Notes: generated by a model from the letters alone, not told the origin. 22,524 nt of DNA from Coptodactyla brooksi (GCA_033557675.1 JAWQRM010000454.1:1-22524), one strand, 5' to 3'; positions 8,896 through 19,332 are shown, numbered from the stretch's first letter. Program-made: numbers and translations.

Positions 8896-10360
8896 CTGAA
8901 AAAAACAAATTTTAGCAACTTGATAAAGGCAAGATGATATCTGTATCATACCAGTCTGCAATAATATCAACTCGATATTTGAAAACGAATAATTCATGTA
9001 TAAATTGGAGATGATGTATATTAATTGAAATTCTAATCACCAATGTCAAACCCATTCTCTGTTGAGTAACTTTTATATTCACAGAACATGGCCTTCAAAA
9101 TATATTTTTGTGTGAATATAAGCTATTTATATTCGTTATGTAGGCTTTTGCCATGTACCGCAAGAGTGGTTAGCCCATGCATAATAAACGAGTGTTATAT
9201 TATACTAACACGGGCATGGATGCTATGTTATTCTGGAAAAAGCATATTAAGAAATAGAGGATAGAACTTGATCTGATATATAGAAAATTGTATTTGCTGC
9301 TGGAAAGAAACTCTTATTTAGTACATAACAAAGTGAAGGTGTACATGCAGATGCTTATACCTGTCATTTAAAAATAAAAATAAAGTGCCACGGAATATAA
9401 CAGATGCCGTGTTGGAACTGTCGTAACAGAGATGGACAATCGTAACTTGAAGAGAATGCCCAAATCCTTCGAGCCTGTGTAGCTTAGTAAACAAGCAGAG
9501 TAAGTGTGTGTCTAAGTTCACTGAGAAAGCTTTATACATTACTTTGAAGTGCTTAGTTTTAAGATTTATTAAAGACAAATTAATAGTTAGTCATTAGACT
9601 GGTTTGAATTAAAATTTATTTGCTACAGATTACACTTAATTTGCAAAATCTCACAAGTTATTTTATTGAAAATTTGTGTACCCTACTATTAATTATATTT
9701 TACAAATGTTAAATAAAACATTGCTCTTGTTTTTGAATGATGAGGCATTATTAGGTTATTAAATTAAAGTGTGACTCACGAAATTAAGAAAGATATTTCG
9801 TTAAAAATTATTCTAAACATCTCAAAATCAGTGTGTTTTAGAATCTACCCATAAAGAACGAGAAGGAAAGAGTATATTATTTTTAATTTAATTTAGCATG
9901 ATATGATTAATTTGTAATTGTAGTTAATTATAAGTCTAATCGTAATCGTAGGTAATCTGTTTTGCACAATTTCCATACTCATTTAGGAAACACGCTGTTG
10001 GACCTGTAGGTCTGTTTGTATTTTAATTATTAGGAGTGATTGGTTATCAGACTTCTAAAACCGGAGGAGTTATTACAAGGATAGAAGCAATAATTAAATT
10101 TTTATATCGTTCAGATTTCATAAAAATAATATTCGATACTGTATTCAAAAAAACCTACAAATAAACAGATGGTATTTCATCTATTTCATTGCACTCTGGG
10201 GAGATGATTCATTATTCTGATATAAACTTTTATAAAAGAATAGCAAATGATAATTAATACTCCATAAATAAATTTTATAATTTACACAATCTAGATTTTG
10301 AGAATAACAAAAAATAGTGCCGACGACGCATTAATAATAATAATATAAGTAATATTGGTT

Positions 10361-10400
10361 ACAGCTTAGTAAGTTTGGTTACGATTTAGTAAGTTTGGTT
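10361..10400. repeat. 20-bp tandem repeat, two copies
   Basis: ACAGCTTAGTAAGTTTGGTT is followed directly by ACGATTTAGTAAGTTTGGTT, with 17 of 20 positions identical. It sits in the middle of the numb intron and has no obvious function. Confidence 0.8.
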
Positions 10401-11346
10401 AATTTTAATAAAGTGTTAGAAGTTAATTGTTTTCTAATAACAAAGTTACTGATGTTCAATATTTAGGAGAATTATTTTTTGTATTGTGATGGCTTATATT
10501 TTTATTCTGTTTATATGTAATAATGTAATAGTTCTTATTACAAGACTTTTTAAATAATTCGAATATAATATATAATATGGATATAGAATATGGATATAAT
10601 GATCAGAAATGACATTACCTCCGAATTGATAGAGGCTAAAAGAACATTGATCTCACCATTTTTACGAAGTAAATAAAATAGCAATTGTTTTCCATAAACT
10701 CGGGAATGGAAGCCATTTCAGCCTTAAAAGAAGTGTCAACTCATAAAATTAATGACAAAAAATAACGGTTACTGCAGTTCAACACCACGTTACAGCTTTG
10801 CGCTACCTTTACTGGTATTATTTCTTTTTAATAATCTATCTTTGTAAGTCTATTACCTTGAAGTATATTGCGGGAATTTAAGAAAATATAAAATACAGTG
10901 TTATATTTATTACTATAATACGCATATACGTGTAAGGCTAACACGTATAAACAAAACCGTTAGCTAGAACAACAAGCCGTTTAATCCACTTTATATACAT
11001 TTTCTTGGCAAGCATCCAAACATTCGAATCATGAAGGCATTTTTCGCCTGGAAGGTTTTTTATTGTGCTATTTTAAAAGTATACTTCACGGGTGTAGCCA
11101 ATGTAATTTCGAGGTTAACAAGTAAATTGTAACAACGTAACAAAGGTTCGCCTCTGTAATTTCGCTTCTAGGTTGTATCATTAGAAAAGTCTTAGACTGT
11201 ACTGGACTATTTTAAATTGTCAAACAATGTTGCTGTTAGTGGTTAAGCTTGACGTTTAATGAATTAAGATGACAACTTGAACCAAGAACACTTAAATAAT
11301 TTTTTGTTAGCTTTATCAAGAAATTGTATTTTGGTGAAGCTTTATA

Positions 11347-12393
11347 GAGGGTGTTGTAAAAAAATACTTCGAATAGTAGAGCCGATTGTTTGAAACCATA
11401 CCAAGTTTAGAACAAAGAAAGTAAATTTTCAAACGTTACTAGAAGTGCAAAAACGTGGTAGAACTGCATAGACGAATGAAGAGACAATTTCAAACTAATA
11501 TGCCTACTAGCCTTACCATCATATGAATTAGAGACAAGTTTGAAGTAGATGAAATTGTTCAGAATGTGTGGACATTCTGAAAAAACATTCCAAAAGACCA
11601 AAAAATGCAAACCTATCATCAAAATTCAAGAACATTCGTTCCTGAGGCTTCCTGTTTTCAGGTTTACAGGAAAATTGAATTTTGTGGGAGGTATTTTGCG
11701 AAATGTGGAAAGAGCAGCAGTTACCAAGACAATTACTTTGGAGTCATGGGGCCACATTAAATAGTAGAATTAACTGTCACAATTATACTTACTGGGTACT
11801 GAAAAGCCACACGTTATAGAGGAACATTTCGCGAATATAGCAGAAGTGATGATGTGTGGTTCATCAGCGCATGTATTAATTGGACCTTTCTTTTTTGCCA
11901 GTACTATAAGAATCAGCAATACTAGGTAGTCTCGAAGATTCTCACGATGAAGACTTTACTTATCAGATGGAGCGCCTACCTTAATTAGAACCTGCCAAAC
12001 AGTTGTATCAGATGAAGAGGTATGGATCAAGTGAAGAGATTGTGTAGATCACCCTGCTCATTGATGGGACCTCTCTACTAGCCTTTTTCATTTGGGGATT
12101 TTCCAATAATAAAACTAATCATAAAGTTTATGCAAAACGCCTGAAACCATTCATGAAGTAGTCATTGAAAGAGATTGTGCGCAAATTCCAAACGAAATGG
12201 TTCTCAATGTTGTGTATTCATAAGCTTAATAATGGTTAATAATGAAATAATGGTTATCACTTTGAAAATAGGTGCTAGTTATATAAAAAATACATTTATA
12301 TAATTGATTGTAAACATTGAAAAGGAATTGTATGCTAATAAATGCATACTATATAATTATTAAAATTGTAGACACATTTTTTACAACACCCTG
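11347..12393 (+). mobile_element. Tc1/mariner-family DNA transposon, full-length outline, dead transposase
   Basis: Terminal inverted repeats GAGGGTGTTGTAAAAAA (11347-11363) and its complement ending ACAACACCCTG (12393) differ at one position over about 17 bp and are flanked by TA target duplications (11345-11346, 12394-12395). The 1,047-bp length is within the family's range but short for an intact copy. Transposase fragments run on the plus strand in several frames. An N-terminal piece contains R-QFQTNMPTSLTI, like the helix-turn-helix region. EKPHVIEEHF followed by SAHVLIGPFFF (about 11800-11900) matches the E-N-P-H to G-P-F-F-F catalytic region. SDGAP appears near 11958, FFIWGF and KVYAKR near 12090-12140, QIPNEM near 12185, and a C-terminal GYHFE near 12253. 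Multiple stops and frameshifts show it is inactive. It inserted into the numb intron. Confidence 0.85.
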
Positions 12394-12395
12394 TA

Positions 12396-13552
12396 GCTTC
12401 TTTGACTTCTATTGTGAGGAAGGGCTCACTCTTGTCAATAAAGGAAATCGAATGCTATAGTTTTCAGAAGAAAATAAAACATTACAATGTATTTTTAACA
12501 CACCGACTAACGATTACTTCTTCAACGATTAAAGAATTACCTGCTAATCTTATAGAGTATTTAGCTATATTTTTGAAATCAAAATTCCAAATTGATGTTG
12601 ATTCGAGTTTTTAATTAAGAAAACCCACTCAATCATTTTCTTGCTGAGGACAATTTATAGATGACATATTGTGTGATTAATAATGATTTCGTCAAGATTA
12701 TACCCAGCATTCCATACTTTCCCTACTCGATATACAAAAGAAACCCAAATACCCAAGTACATTTAACAAATTTCTTCTCAAGTTTTTGACTAACGTGCTG
12801 GAATTTTAATAGACCACCTTAATAAAATTCAGTAAGTTAACTTCATGATTTTTGGAAGGTACTGGAAAAAGAAGAAGCTCCATAAGATTACAACTCCAAT
12901 ATTGAACTTTAGCAATAATTGCTGCGATAAAGTGAATATTGTTTATGGTAGCAGTGATTGGTGATCGAAAAAGTTTTATACCAATCCAAACATAACCCAA
13001 CAATAGCTGTTAGTTACATCCTAAAATTAAGAGAAATGTAATCTTATTGTTAATAGTGATTCCAATTCATTAACTTTTTGGGTGGTACAGATGTGATGCA
13101 ATTACTTATAAGTAAGATAACTGGGAACTGAATTTTACAACAAAAACATTCATGTATCGACTTTAGCCAACTAATTAAAATATAACATTTGTTAATTCTA
13201 GTTTATTTAACCAATTGAAACTGTTGTCCTTGGCTCCCTAGTTACAAAGAAAACAAAATTTAAACCTGTTTTAATTTATAAGGTCATCAAAACTCAACTT
13301 TATTGGTCAATTTGTTAATATTTACTACTTTGATAAAATAAAAAGCAATTTTAAGATTATTAAAGTTCACATATGTGGCAAAATTACCAGATTTGAGGAA
13401 CAATAAATAAAAAATAAAGAAACTATGCATATTCCAGTAATCGGAACTAAAAACAAGTAAATCAGACAGCTACATAATCGAAAAGAAAACCAGTCCATGT
13501 CAGCACAAACAACATAAAATATATGTATTTTATATTAGCATATTTTTAAAAG
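12396..13552. other. Intronic sequence, no gene seen
   Basis: This lies between the two mariner relics of the numb intron. Short frames here (for example one starting at 12402) have no recognisable domain or splice boundary. Confidence 0.5.
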
Positions 13553-13677
13553 CGTTTGTTATCCAACATTATACATGAATACATTACGTTATCGACATTG
13601 CTGACATTGCAAAGTTTATGTGTGAAAATATTTTGTTTGGTTCTGTGCAATTGTTTTCTTTTTGTGTGTTATGAAGG

Positions 13678-14473
13678 ATGGAGAATCAGAAACAGCATTT
13701 TCGGCACATTTTGTTTTTTTATTACAAAAAAGGTAAAAATGCTATTCAAGGGAGAAAAGAATTAGTCGATATGTATGGAGAAGATGTATTGACAAAATAG
13801 CAGTGTCAAAATTGGTTTGCACAATTTTCAGCAAAAGTTTGCAAAGATTTTTGCAAATTTGCAAAGTTTTTAGGAGCTGTTCAAAGTTTTTGGGAGAATA
13901 CCACGATCAATTCTACAGTGTACTGTCATCAACTGCACAAATGACGTGACTTTTTGTAAACTGATTTGCAAAATTTTTTCAAAAGTTTGCAACATTTTTG
14001 GGGGCTTTTTCAACATTTTTGTGAAAAAACCACGATCAATTCTAAACTGTACTCTCATCAACTGGACAAATAAATTGCATGATTTTTTTTGCAAACTGAA
14101 TTGAAAAAAATGTTTGCAAAAGCTTGCAAAATGTTTGGGGGCTCTTTCCAATTTTTTTGGAAGAATACTAGGTAGAGAATTTCTACGTAGGAGAATACAT
14201 CAATTCTAAAAAGTATCATCAAGTGAACAAATTGCATGATTCACTCAAACAGAAAAGGCTAGAATTGATCAATAAAAAAGGCAGTCTTATATAATATAAT
14301 AATGCGAGACAGCATACCAGTTTGGAAACTCGCCAAAAGCTTTTACAGCTTGAATGGTATGTACTACCATACATACTATTACTTCAAATGAAGCCGTCAA
14401 AAATGACTTGGATCACTTTTTTGTCAGCAAGGAAAAAATATCAGAAGTTATCAGTGAATATGTAACTACATAA
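13678..14473 (+). pseudogene. Mos1/SETMAR-like mariner transposase relic
   Basis: From ATG at 13678 the frame reads MENQKQHFRH, then FYYKKGKNAIQGRKELVDMY, GEDVLTK, an in-frame TAG at 13798, and QCQNWFAQF. This is the classic first helix-turn-helix of mariner transposases (family pattern G-K-x-A-x-x-A ... Y-G-x-x-x-x-x-x-x-x-C-Q-x-W-F-x-x-F). After an internal tandem array, 14196-14280 reads INS, then NKLHDSLKQKRLELINKKG, 14302-14360 reads NARQHTSLETRQKLLQLEW, and 14390-14473 reads NEAVKNDLDHFF and ends in TAA. These match, in order, the mariner segments before and after the N-A-R-P-H motif and the C-terminus. The region with the first catalytic Asp is missing or replaced, and the third catalytic Asp segment (P-H-S-P-D in the family) is deleted. 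The coding sequence is unusable. A nested SETMAR-like fusion is not indicated. Confidence 0.85.
13820..14250 (+). repeat. Tandem array of about 130-bp units inside the mariner relic
   Basis: Three diverged units repeat the order: GCAAA-rich stretch with AAAGTTTGCAA, then TTTTTGGGGGCT or a variant, TTTTTGGGAGAAT or a variant, CCACGATCAATTCTA, and CATCAACTG-ACAAAT. The ATCAATTCTA landmark starts near 13906, 14035 and 14199, giving spacings of 129 and about 164 bp; the last unit carries an extra block near 14166-14192. In frame, each landmark encodes the same transposase residues (INSTVYCHQLHK, INSKLYSHQLDK and INSKKYHQVNK), so the units were amplified from the transposase gene itself. Confidence 0.8.
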
Positions 14474-14937
14474 AATATTTATACTTTCTAAGAAAAGTGC
14501 CTTCCATTTTCACAAAAAAAAACGAAATTACTTTTCGAAGAATCTAATACTATTCCATAAACATATGGAACTTCAGGCTTTAAAGCTTTTAGTTCTTGAA
14601 CTTACTAAAAGCTTTAACCTTATACATTCAATATACATTGAATTCATGCACGTCATGTTGTTAATTATGCAACCCATCACACAGCATTTGACAGTGCTCT
14701 TGCATTTTACAGTGTCCACTATGAGTGTTGAAAATATTTTGTTTAATGTTTGTTGTTCAACATTACATATGAAAATCATACAGCATTTGCAGTATTCTGC
14801 ATGAGCTTTGAAAAAACTTTTTTTAGCAATATTTACAATATGCATCATTGCATTATCGATAAATTTATCAAAGAAATGCAATGTGTACAGATAAATGGAT
14901 GGTATACATAAATGAGCCAATGGTTCTCCGTACATAC

Positions 14938-15171
14938 CCTTAACACTTTCAGTGCCTCTTCGCAAACTTGCATACCCCTAGATTCGTAAACTTCAACACA
15001 TCCTAGATATTTGACTGCAAAAGTACACGTTCCTGATCTCACAGCCGATTCATCAGCTTGCCATTGATGTGGTTTAGAGCTTTCAGGCATACGCTCCTTC
15101 CGCCTCCTGAAGGAGTCCCTGAATGACCTCCTGAGCCTGTCCATTTTTCTGGGAGATCGTAAACTTCTCCT
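14938..15171 (-). CDS. numb: Numb, upstream exon (basic N-terminal motif and start of PTB domain)
   Basis: This 234-bp exon (78 codons, phase 0 at both ends) lies between an acceptor TTCTTACAG (CAG at 15174-15172) and a donor GTATGT starting at 14937. It reads RRSLRSPRK and then MDRLRRSFRDSFRRRKERM with ATG at 15144. After that come PESSKPHQWQADE and the first PTB strands, TFAVKYLGCVEVYESRGMQV and CEEALKVLR. The sequence is nearly identical to Drosophila Numb over this stretch. RRSFRDSFRRR is the basic membrane-binding and aPKC-phosphorylation motif: phosphorylation at these serines releases Numb from the cortex. Because the frame stays open upstream of ATG to the acceptor, the exon can serve either a long isoform from an upstream start exon or a short isoform starting at 15144 (context AAAAATGG) or at the later Met of MPESSK. 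The long-isoform start exon is not visible in the window. Confidence 0.95.
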
Positions 15172-15174
15172 CTG

Positions 15175-16150
15175 TAAGAAATACGAAGGTTGTTGAATTT
15201 ATTATTCAAATTATTAATTATATATCTGCATATTTGAAATTGATATCAAACGAATTATAAAACGGTATAAATAGATAAATGGAAGTATAACAAATTAACC
15301 TCAGCATTGTACTTCGTTACAAATTTAAATAGTCTACTTTTTCGCGCCACGTATAATGACCCACAACGGACTTAACTCATCGTATAGTTAGCTTAAATGG
15401 GTTGAGCACGCTTTGCCATTATTTCAATTGTTTAGTAAGCGCGTACCTCTCTTAACTGATATAGCGTTTATCATTTGTTTATTAACAAAGCAATTCGAGC
15501 TCTTCTATTCAGTTTAATGCTTCATCACTCTGTTACAGATAATTTAATAAACGTGCTACGTTCCATTTCAGTTTAATTTTTTCAAACCGTCGAACGTTGT
15601 CAGTTTTACACGGTGATTGCTGTTTAGGCGGATATGACGTCATTCGATATCCACTCAATAGTGACATTATGATGAGACTTATTGTTTTTATGCGACAAAA
15701 GAATGAATAGAAAAAGAACTCAAAATGATTAGTTGTAAGGAGGTCAATAACATTTGTAACCTTTTGTTAACTTTTTGTGTCGTGAGAATTTTATCATTCT
15801 GATTCAGTTGATTATTACATCAATCTTTTTGTTGTGGTAAAAATATATAGATAGGTACAGAAAACGTGCTTTTCCGCCGGTTGGTAATACACACATTATG
15901 ATGAGTCATAAATATACAGGGACACGAAGAGTAGTTATTGTGAAGTTCTGATGACTCATTAAATGTAGAAAGTTGTAATTTTTCAAATTTTAATTCAGGT
16001 GGGTGATTCATTGATAGTAATTGTGCGAAAATAAATATGCTTTGGAATTTTCGGGAAGGTTATCGCAACTTAATCTTGTTTTGATTAATAACAACGATAC
16101 TGCTATCAATATCTTGATAATTGCGTACCGTATGAACATCTCCAAATTTT
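15175..16150 (-). other. numb upstream intron or 5' flank, no coding exon seen
   Basis: No exon encoding the family's MGN-type myristoylated start was found. The segment 15330-15660 is less AT-rich and has several CpGs and a perfect CRE. The remaining sequence is ordinary. Confidence 0.4.
15635..15642. promoter_or_regulatory. Perfect CRE palindrome TGACGTCA
   Basis: TGACGTCA is the full cAMP-response element bound by CREB/ATF bZIP factors. It lies about 490 bp upstream of the numb ATG at 15144, in a locally CpG-richer block. A single 8-mer can occur by chance, and no TATA box or initiator could be tied to it. Confidence 0.3.
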
Positions 16151-16199
16151 GTTACACCTCTCTCTAATGGCTGATGATTTGATGGATGATTTCCCATTG

Positions 16200-16790
16200 T
16201 TTCCTTTCCTTTCCACCAATTCTGTACTCTTTTATTCTTTCACTGCGGAGGTAGAAAGACCCAAGTGCGAGCAGATGTTGTAATCCTCAACAAGCAGATG
16301 CTCGATGGTATTATACAGTAGACCAGTGCGTTAGCAATCCACACACAGGACACATTAACGAACAGGGCGGTTCAAAACTTTTTCAAATTTCAAAAACTCA
16401 CTCGATACGAATTATTTAAACAACCGTCGACTAGAGGACAACGCGATACAAGAATTTCATTGAAATATTCAAAGAATGGCGGAATAAGCATATTCTTGCG
16501 GAGAGATAATTCTTGTCTTTAACTTGACGACCTTGTACTTAATATAGAAAAACAAAACACTGCCGACGGTCTTAAGTAAGAACAATTGACACCCGGAAAA
16601 ATGGAGGAACGGCGGGAAAATCGCGGATAACTAGATTTTTATCATTTTCGTTTTCTTTCTTTTTTTTTAACGCGAATTTTCGATTTACGCGAGACCGTTG
16701 AACACCGGACGTAGAACCACGACTAACATAGCGATGCCTTGACGGTTAAAACCCCCTCCATGCTGGCCAGGATACTAGGCGATGTGAAAA
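16200..16790 (-). promoter_or_regulatory. CpG-richer block, candidate numb alternative promoter or 5' UTR
   Basis: This is the most GC- and CpG-rich stretch of the window, with runs such as AACGGCGGGAAAATCGCGG near 16610 and ACGCGAGACCG near 16687, in contrast to the AT-rich surroundings. It has no long open frame on either strand, which fits an untranslated first exon. It lies 1.0-1.6 kb upstream of the first numb coding exon seen. The call is inference from composition and position only. Confidence 0.3.
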
Positions 16791-17562
16791 TGTAGATGAC
16801 CAGGTAGACAGGTAGACTTTGCGGAACGGTTAAGTTGATATTTTTAGGTTGGTAACTATGATTATCCGTGTGCTAGCCCGTTGACACGTTTTTAGTCGTG
16901 AGAATGATGATTGTAAATTTTATTATTACAATAGTAGTATATCATAAATTGTAGATTATACAATATCTACTTGACATATCAAATATTGTTGTTACTTAAT
17001 TTTTATTTAAACGATATTAAATAGTGATAATTATTTATGCATACAGGGAAATTGATATATAAGAACTTACTACATATGTATATATAGTAAGTTTTTATAT
17101 CGATGACACGCATATCTCGAGGTGCCGCTTAACCAGCTACTAAGAAAAGCAACTGGACCAGACAAGTGTCCGTTTTTTGAGATGCAACTACTGGTTGGGT
17201 CTTCTAGTTTCTTGACCGACGAACTTGGCTGCATTCCTATGGTGGTGAGACAGATCGATAGGCATTGAGAATTATATTCTGCCAGCCTACTCATATCCGA
17301 AAGAATTTTGGGCGAAACTGAACAATAATAATGTTTATAGGTGCTTGAAAACTACTAATTGACAACTTAACATTTTGAAAATTATGTTGGTCCGTTAAGA
17401 ATTTTTCCAAAATTCTTAATCTCAACTTAATTTTATTTAATAAGTTTAGAAGTGTTTTTGGTTCTTATTGTAGGACAAAAGATAATTTACAAATAATAAA
17501 GTACAAGTAACATTATAGTGGGTGCGAAGTGCCTTGCCTGCTTGACCAACATTTGTTTACTG
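16791..17562. other. AT-rich interval, one hairpin
   Basis: No gene seen. 17054-17101 forms an imperfect hairpin: GATATATAAGAACTTACTA pairs with TAGTAAGTTTTTATATC apart from a 2-nt bulge and one mismatch, around a 12-nt loop. It could be a transposon footprint. The segment after about 17360 may include the 3' UTR of the adjacent Penelope-like element. Confidence 0.4.
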
Positions 17563-19296
17563 TTATGAGTCGACATGTTTCCGCACTACGCTATTTTCAA
17601 GACTGATGTCGTCATTTTTTTATTGCAGGCGTTGTATTGGTTGGAAAATATGGGATGGAAGTTGTTGTTGACCTGGATGTTAATTGCTGGGTTTTTTAGG
17701 GTTTATTTGAATATTTCGAGGTTTTCGAAAATATTCATTTTATTACTTTTGCCCAGAACTTTTATGACCTGGACATTTTGTTCTATACTTCCAGGTAGAT
17801 GGGGATATTCCTCTGTAGATGGTCAGCGTAATTAGAATCAAGTTTGTTATTTATATAAGATTTTATGTGTTCGTTATATCTGTCACAGTTGATTTTATAT
17901 ATTCTGGATAGTTCCATTGTGTTGTTTTCTTCTATTTCTGGTTGTATAATGTATTTTATGTTATGTGCTGTGCGGAATGCAATATTTATATTTTGTTTTT
18001 TGAAGACTTTCACATGCGGTGGATGTGAGGTCCAGTGTACATGAAGGTGGTCCATTGTGTTTCATGTTCGGTTCTTCTAAATGTTGTTTCTTTGTGTTGT
18101 TTAAGATGTACAGAAGTATAATTAATTATTCTGTCTGTTTGTGTTGGTTTAGGTGTATTTTGTATGTTAATTTACTGTCTTGCTTGGTGATATTGAGGTC
18201 CAATTAATTTATATTGTTGTTTTCCTCTATTTCATGTGTGAATTATATGTTCTTGTGTTTTTTGTCTATTTGTGGGTATTCGGTGATGCATAGTATGTCA
18301 TCCACGTATCTAAACCAGGCTTTTATCTGAAACTTTGTTGCGATTTCTTCATTGATTTCCTCTTTGAGTTTTTGTAGGAATATTTCTGAGGGTATTCCAG
18401 ATGATGGGCCTCCCATGGGTAATCCGTCGTTTTGTATGTATTGTTTGTATTAGAAATATGTTTTGTTGTGTTACTGTTTTCAAGATGCTGGTTGGTTCTT
18501 TTGCGGCTTCTTCGTTGGTGAATTTTTGTCTGAGTATGTTGATTGTTTCTTTTATGTTAGTGTACATGTTTGTTATGACTACGGATATTATTTTCGTATT
18601 TCTGTTTATGTTCGTCAATTTGTTAATTACATTATGTTATTTTTTTGTTGTGTGGTTGTCGTTGAGTTGTATCGTGAATTTTATTTTCTTTGCTAAGTAT
18701 TTGGAGAATTTGTATGCCGGTGCTATTGTGAAATTTACTAGTGGTCTCATCGGTGTGTTGTTTTTGTTTATTTTGGGTAGTCCTTGCATTTTTGGCACTT
18801 GTACGAGGTTGGTTTCTTTCACTATTTTCCGGGTGATTTTTTTGGAATTTGCTCGTGGGGTTCATTTTTAGTTTTGTACAATTATTGTTTGTTATAAATT
18901 CTTCCCTTTTTGTAATGTAGAGTTCTTTGTTGATGATGACAGTCGCGCTGTCTTTGTCTGCCTTGATTAATATTGCATCGTTTTCTTTTAGTTTCTTTTT
19001 GATGTTTTTCATTGTTTTCTGTTCTTGGTTGATGGTGGTGATGTGTTTGGTTCTTTCTTGTGTTTCAGTTGGCAGCCTTTGTACCGCTAGTTTCGCTTTC
19101 ACGATTAAGTTTTCTATGTTTTTGGTTTTGTTTTTGGTTTTTGTATGTTTATCAATTTATCGAGTTTTTTGTTCATTGTTTTGTATTTTTGTTCCATGGT
19201 TCGTTTTACTGCTTGTTGAGTGTTTTTGTCTATTTTCTGCCATGTGTCCACATTTGTTAGGCTGCTGATGTTTAAGTGCTGTTTCATGAGTGCTTT
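17563..19296 (-). pseudogene. Penelope-like retroelement (PLE) reverse transcriptase, frameshifted
   Basis: Read on the minus strand across frames, the conserved PLE blocks occur in order. First is an N-terminal lysine-rich region with KALMKQHLNISSL near 19290. Next come ILIKADKDSATVI (near 18960), PKMQGLPKINKNNTPMRPLV (near 18780), TNMYTNI (near 18570), MGGPSSGIPSEIFLQKL (from 18416) and FRYVDDIL with YVDD at 18308-18297. The tail has KQNINIAFRT (near 17990), IYKINC and NEHIKSYI, and ends LENSVVRKHVDS then TAA at 17565-17563. RYVDD and the T-N-M-Y-T-N-I block are the RT catalytic motifs. The C-terminal GIY-YIG endonuclease appears internally deleted: the segment that carries G-Q-T-x-R in relatives is missing between IYKINC and NEHI. 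Several frameshifts and stops make it dead, although the RT core segment from MGGP through YVDD and beyond stays open. The strand matches hammerhead-like copies 1 and 2. Confidence 0.85.
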
Positions 19297-19332
19297 GTTA
19301 AGTTAAATTAAATGTGCTTTATTAAGTTAAAT
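19291..19332. repeat. 18-bp direct repeat at the PLE 5' boundary
   Basis: TGCTTTGTTAAGTTAAAT (19291-19308) recurs as TGCTTTATTAAGTTAAAT (19315-19332), 17 of 18 identical, at the point where PLE coding similarity stops. It may be a target-site duplication or local tandem duplication made at insertion. Confidence 0.5.

Larger units (their letters stand above)
8896..14937 (-). other. numb: numb intron between the two PTB-coding exons (6,042 bp)
   Basis: The donor AGG-GTATGT (GT at 14937-14936) and the acceptor CAG (8898-8896) define the intron. 9000-11344 contains no gene I can support: only AT-rich sequence and a small 20-bp tandem repeat at 10361-10400. 11347-12393 is a Tc1/mariner element. 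12396-13550 shows nothing recognisable. 13550-14815 holds a mariner relic with an internal tandem array and related flanking repeats. 14816-14937 is plain sequence up to the exon. Confidence 0.85.

Noticed and set aside
8896..8997. Extension of the numb frame upstream to an ATG at 8997.
   Set aside because: Those 34 codons are AT-rich intron sequence; a strong acceptor at 8896-8898 and homology both place the exon start at 8895.
9318..9578. An 86-codon minus-strand open frame within the numb intron.
   Set aside because: No domain, no splice-bounded structure and no transposase motif could be recognised, so it is not called as a gene.
14565..14965. Open frames on both strands next to the upstream numb exon.
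   Set aside because: They are intronic, resemble no domain, and the minus-strand frame simply overlaps the exon edge in another frame.
17563..17612. A GAAACATGTC string at the PLE 3' end looked like another hammerhead core.
   Set aside because: In frame it reads DDISLENSVVRKHVDS and a stop, i.e. the PLE C-terminus, and no stem II or CTGATGA lies upstream.
18401..19268. Long hydrophobic plus-strand open frames that look like membrane proteins.
   Set aside because: They are the antisense of the lysine- and asparagine-rich Penelope-like coding region, which turns into Phe/Leu/Val-rich frames.
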